The notes beneath the pieces were generated by a model, which was not told the DNA's origin, made no database searches, and saw only the letters and a list, made by a program, of their open reading frames with translations. 7,355 nucleotides of DNA, from the NCBI GenBank assembly GCA_964495465.1, contig CAZBWE010000102.1:1-7355 (forward strand), given 5' to 3'. Position numbers and translations under genes: made by a program. Source of the stretch: CAZBWE01 sp964495465. GTDB taxonomy: Bacteria; Planctomycetota; Phycisphaerae; Sedimentisphaerales; Anaerobacaceae. This document shows, in pieces, positions 5,819 to 7,355 of this stretch; positions within the stretch are counted from its first letter, which is position 1; each line of letters opens with the position of its first letter.

Positions 5819-7355
5819 TTATTTCTTCTCGCTCGATTCCAGCACAGGCCAAAGAACAATGTCGCCCTGTTCTTTAGTTCCCCATTTCCTAGTCCGGCCA
5901 TTGACAACTGCAACCGTTCCGCCATCATCGATAAAATTAGGGCCCACACTGTAAAGGATGAAACCTTCGTCTTTCCTTTTGTATACTAATGGTTTATCAC
6001 TGTATGGATCCATCGTTAATTCTTCAAGGTAATTTGTTATTATTAGCTCGTTCAAATTCTCGGGATAACGGCCAACATCCTTATTATACCTCAATATTGC
6101 AATTATCGTTATGACAGCTTCCACGCTGACTTTATTTGCATAATCCTGCGCAAAGACCCTACCAATAGCAGGTGCGCTCTCTTGCATTAAAATGTTGCCC
6201 TTAACGATTTCCATAGTTTCTTTTTCGACGTCTATTCCTTCTGCTCGGATTTGGGCTGGTGTCTTAATCCTAATGACTTCCCAATAGTCGTATAGTCCCT
6301 CTAATGCTTGTAAGGTCTGCTTCTTGTCCGGATGGAGGAACAATATGTAGCTGGTCTTTTTACAAAAGCTGCAGGCCTCATAAATGAATCCCCCAAGTTC
6401 GCTTATTTCGTACCTGATATCTGATATCCAATCCTGCCCTTGTGTTTTTACAGGGGACGGCCTGTGGTCTCTTAACGATGTGCCCCCGATAATTTGGACC
6501 TCTGGATACAATTGCGATACACTTTTCGGTATTATATGGCCTCCTCCAGGCCCATCTGTAAAAGTCCTCTGGATTATGTCATAAGCAAGAAGTTTTTCCG
6601 CTTTAAAACTTACTACAAAATCTTCATCGGTAATCATTTGCTCAAAACCCTTTTGCAGTTCAGACAATGTGGCAGAGTCTATCTCATACTGACTTATGAT
6701 GTCCCGAACGTTCTGAACAGATAAGGCCTCGATGGCAATTCCTACAAGCTGTTCAATCACAAGCTTATCCCCTCTTAGATGCTGGCCAATGCGGTAACAA
6801 GCAACTATGTCACCAAAGGCATCTTCGTATAGGCCCTGCTCAGCTCTCAGCCAAATACGACAGCGTAAAGCAAAAACCAATTTGCGAAAGCCGGGAAGAT
6901 GAGGCATAAGAATATCCATCACATTCTCGACGCCATCACTTTCACCATAGTTTGACCAATAATACGGCTTCTTTGTGCCCGCGATAATTATATTAAACAT
7001 TTCTTCGTTATCGGTTATCCATTCAGCTATACGCTGTTTCTCTTCAGCATTAGCTTTTATATACTGCGTCTCAAAAAGTTTAGAGATATCATCAGGTATT
7101 TTTCCGTATAGCTCGATTGCCCTGTTGTATAAAGGTTCTGCGTTCTGGCTTTCATCTGCATCGGGTTTTACCATGCGGTTAAGCTCGGCAACATAATTAG
7201 TAGTAATTACCGGCTTGCCAGATAAGAACCAGACAACGTAGAGAATAAAGCAGAGAATTATTACTCCCACAGCTTGAAATGCCCTCGCGACGGCAGTTCG
7301 CCAGAACGGCCGACAGCGCTTTTTGGCCCGGCGGAGCAAAACAGCAAGCAGCTTC
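5819..7355 (-). CDS. Membrane-anchored protein of unknown function with pseudopilin-like C-terminal motif, N-terminus probably beyond the window
   Basis: I do not recognise a named family. The frame contains a TTG at 7339 that would give 506 aa, but it stays open to the window edge (KLLAV lies before that TTG), so the true start may be outside. Numbering from the TTG: a basic stretch (1-20, RRAKKRCRPFWR) is followed by one hydrophobic segment at about 22-40, so a single anchor with the bulk outside the cytoplasm is likely by the positive-inside rule. The middle (about 45-390) is mostly helical in appearance, with a lone CSFC at 323-326. The end carries RYNKDVGRYPENLNEL (417-432), DPYSDKPL (444-451), GFILYSVG (459-466), DDGG (471-474) and GDIVLWP (492-498). 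This motif order resembles the C-terminus of type II secretion pseudopilins of the GspG kind, and I recall it in planctomycete hypothetical proteins. There is no N-terminal pilin cleavage motif, so it is unlikely to be a pilin. Confidence 0.8.
   Translation of the reverse strand, partial: KLLAVLLRRAKKRCRPFWRTAVARAFQAVGVIILCFILYVVWFLSGKPVITTNYVAELNRMVKPDADESQNAEPLYNRAIELYGKIPDDISKLFETQYIKANAEEKQRIAEWITDNEEMFNIIIAGTKKPYYWSNYGESDGVENVMDILMPHLPGFRKLVFALRCRIWLRAEQGLYEDAFGDIVACYRIGQHLRGDKLVIEQLVGIAIEALSVQNVRDIISQYEIDSATLSELQKGFEQMITDEDFVVSFKAEKLLAYDIIQRTFTDGPGGGHIIPKSVSQLYPEVQIIGGTSLRDHRPSPVKTQGQDWISDIRYEISELGGFIYEACSFCKKTSYILFLHPDKKQTLQALEGLYDYWEVIRIKTPAQIRAEGIDVEKETMEIVKGNILMQESAPAIGRVFAQDYANKVSVEAVITIIAILRYNKDVGRYPENLNELIITNYLEELTMDPYSDKPLVYKRKDEGFILYSVGPNFIDDGGTVAVVNGRTRKWGTKEQGDIVLWPVLESSEKK

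Noticed and set aside
5722..5949. A 75-codon minus-strand frame overlapping the end of the unknown protein
   Set aside because: It shares DNA with the conserved GspG-like tail in another frame and has no supporting feature.
1..7355. A CRISPR array in the window
   Set aside because: No direct repeat of 25-40 bp with regular spacers is present on either strand; the repeat-like element at 3510-3545 occurs once.

Overview
The window holds a compact type II-C-like Cas9 gene with a candidate tracrRNA next to it, a housekeeping segment (hflX and rpsU), and a long membrane-anchored protein of unknown function. A member of the Planctomycetota (Phycisphaerae-like) is the best guess for the organism. 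The guess rests on the style of the unknown protein: one N-terminal membrane anchor and a pseudopilin-like C-terminal motif of the kind I associate with planctomycete hypothetical proteins. It is also supported by a degenerate ACRCRGATT-type intergenic repeat that I remember from many environmental anaerobes. No marker gene settles the matter.

Layout, left to right. Positions 1-84 hold a frame on the minus strand that is open to the edge, 57 bp downstream of cas9, and that I do not recognise. Positions 142-3450 (minus) hold cas9, about 1102 aa, with RuvC-I, the arginine-rich bridge helix, RuvC-II, HNH and RuvC-III all intact. Positions 3451-3640 hold a crowded divergent control region: overlapping candidate promoters for cas9 (minus) and for a plus-strand tracrRNA of about 120 nt ending in a strong intrinsic terminator. 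Positions 3720-3826 hold a degenerate tandem repeat that runs up to the hflX stop codon. Positions 3827-5143 (minus) hold hflX. Positions 5144-5543 are a 400-bp divergent intergenic region with candidate promoters and an 11-bp perfect inverted repeat. Positions 5544-5717 (plus) hold rpsU (bS21, 57 aa). Positions 5819 to the right edge (minus) hold the unknown membrane-anchored protein, probably cut by the window edge at its N-terminus.

How it fits together. Cas9 and the tracrRNA would form the effector core of a type II CRISPR system. No CRISPR array and no cas1 or cas2 lie in the window; they would be expected beyond position 1 or elsewhere. The most interesting stretch is 3494-3640. The tracrRNA anti-repeat sits inside a 36-bp element with inverted ends that resembles a whole type II-C repeat in the opposite orientation and carries a TATAAT box at its end. 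Further downstream, the tracrRNA contains two segments that could pair with its own anti-repeat, one of them being the 3' arm of the terminator. This suggests a possible self-regulating fold, which is inference only. hflX and rpsU are divergent translation-related genes and give a conserved chromosomal setting beside the more AT-rich cas9.
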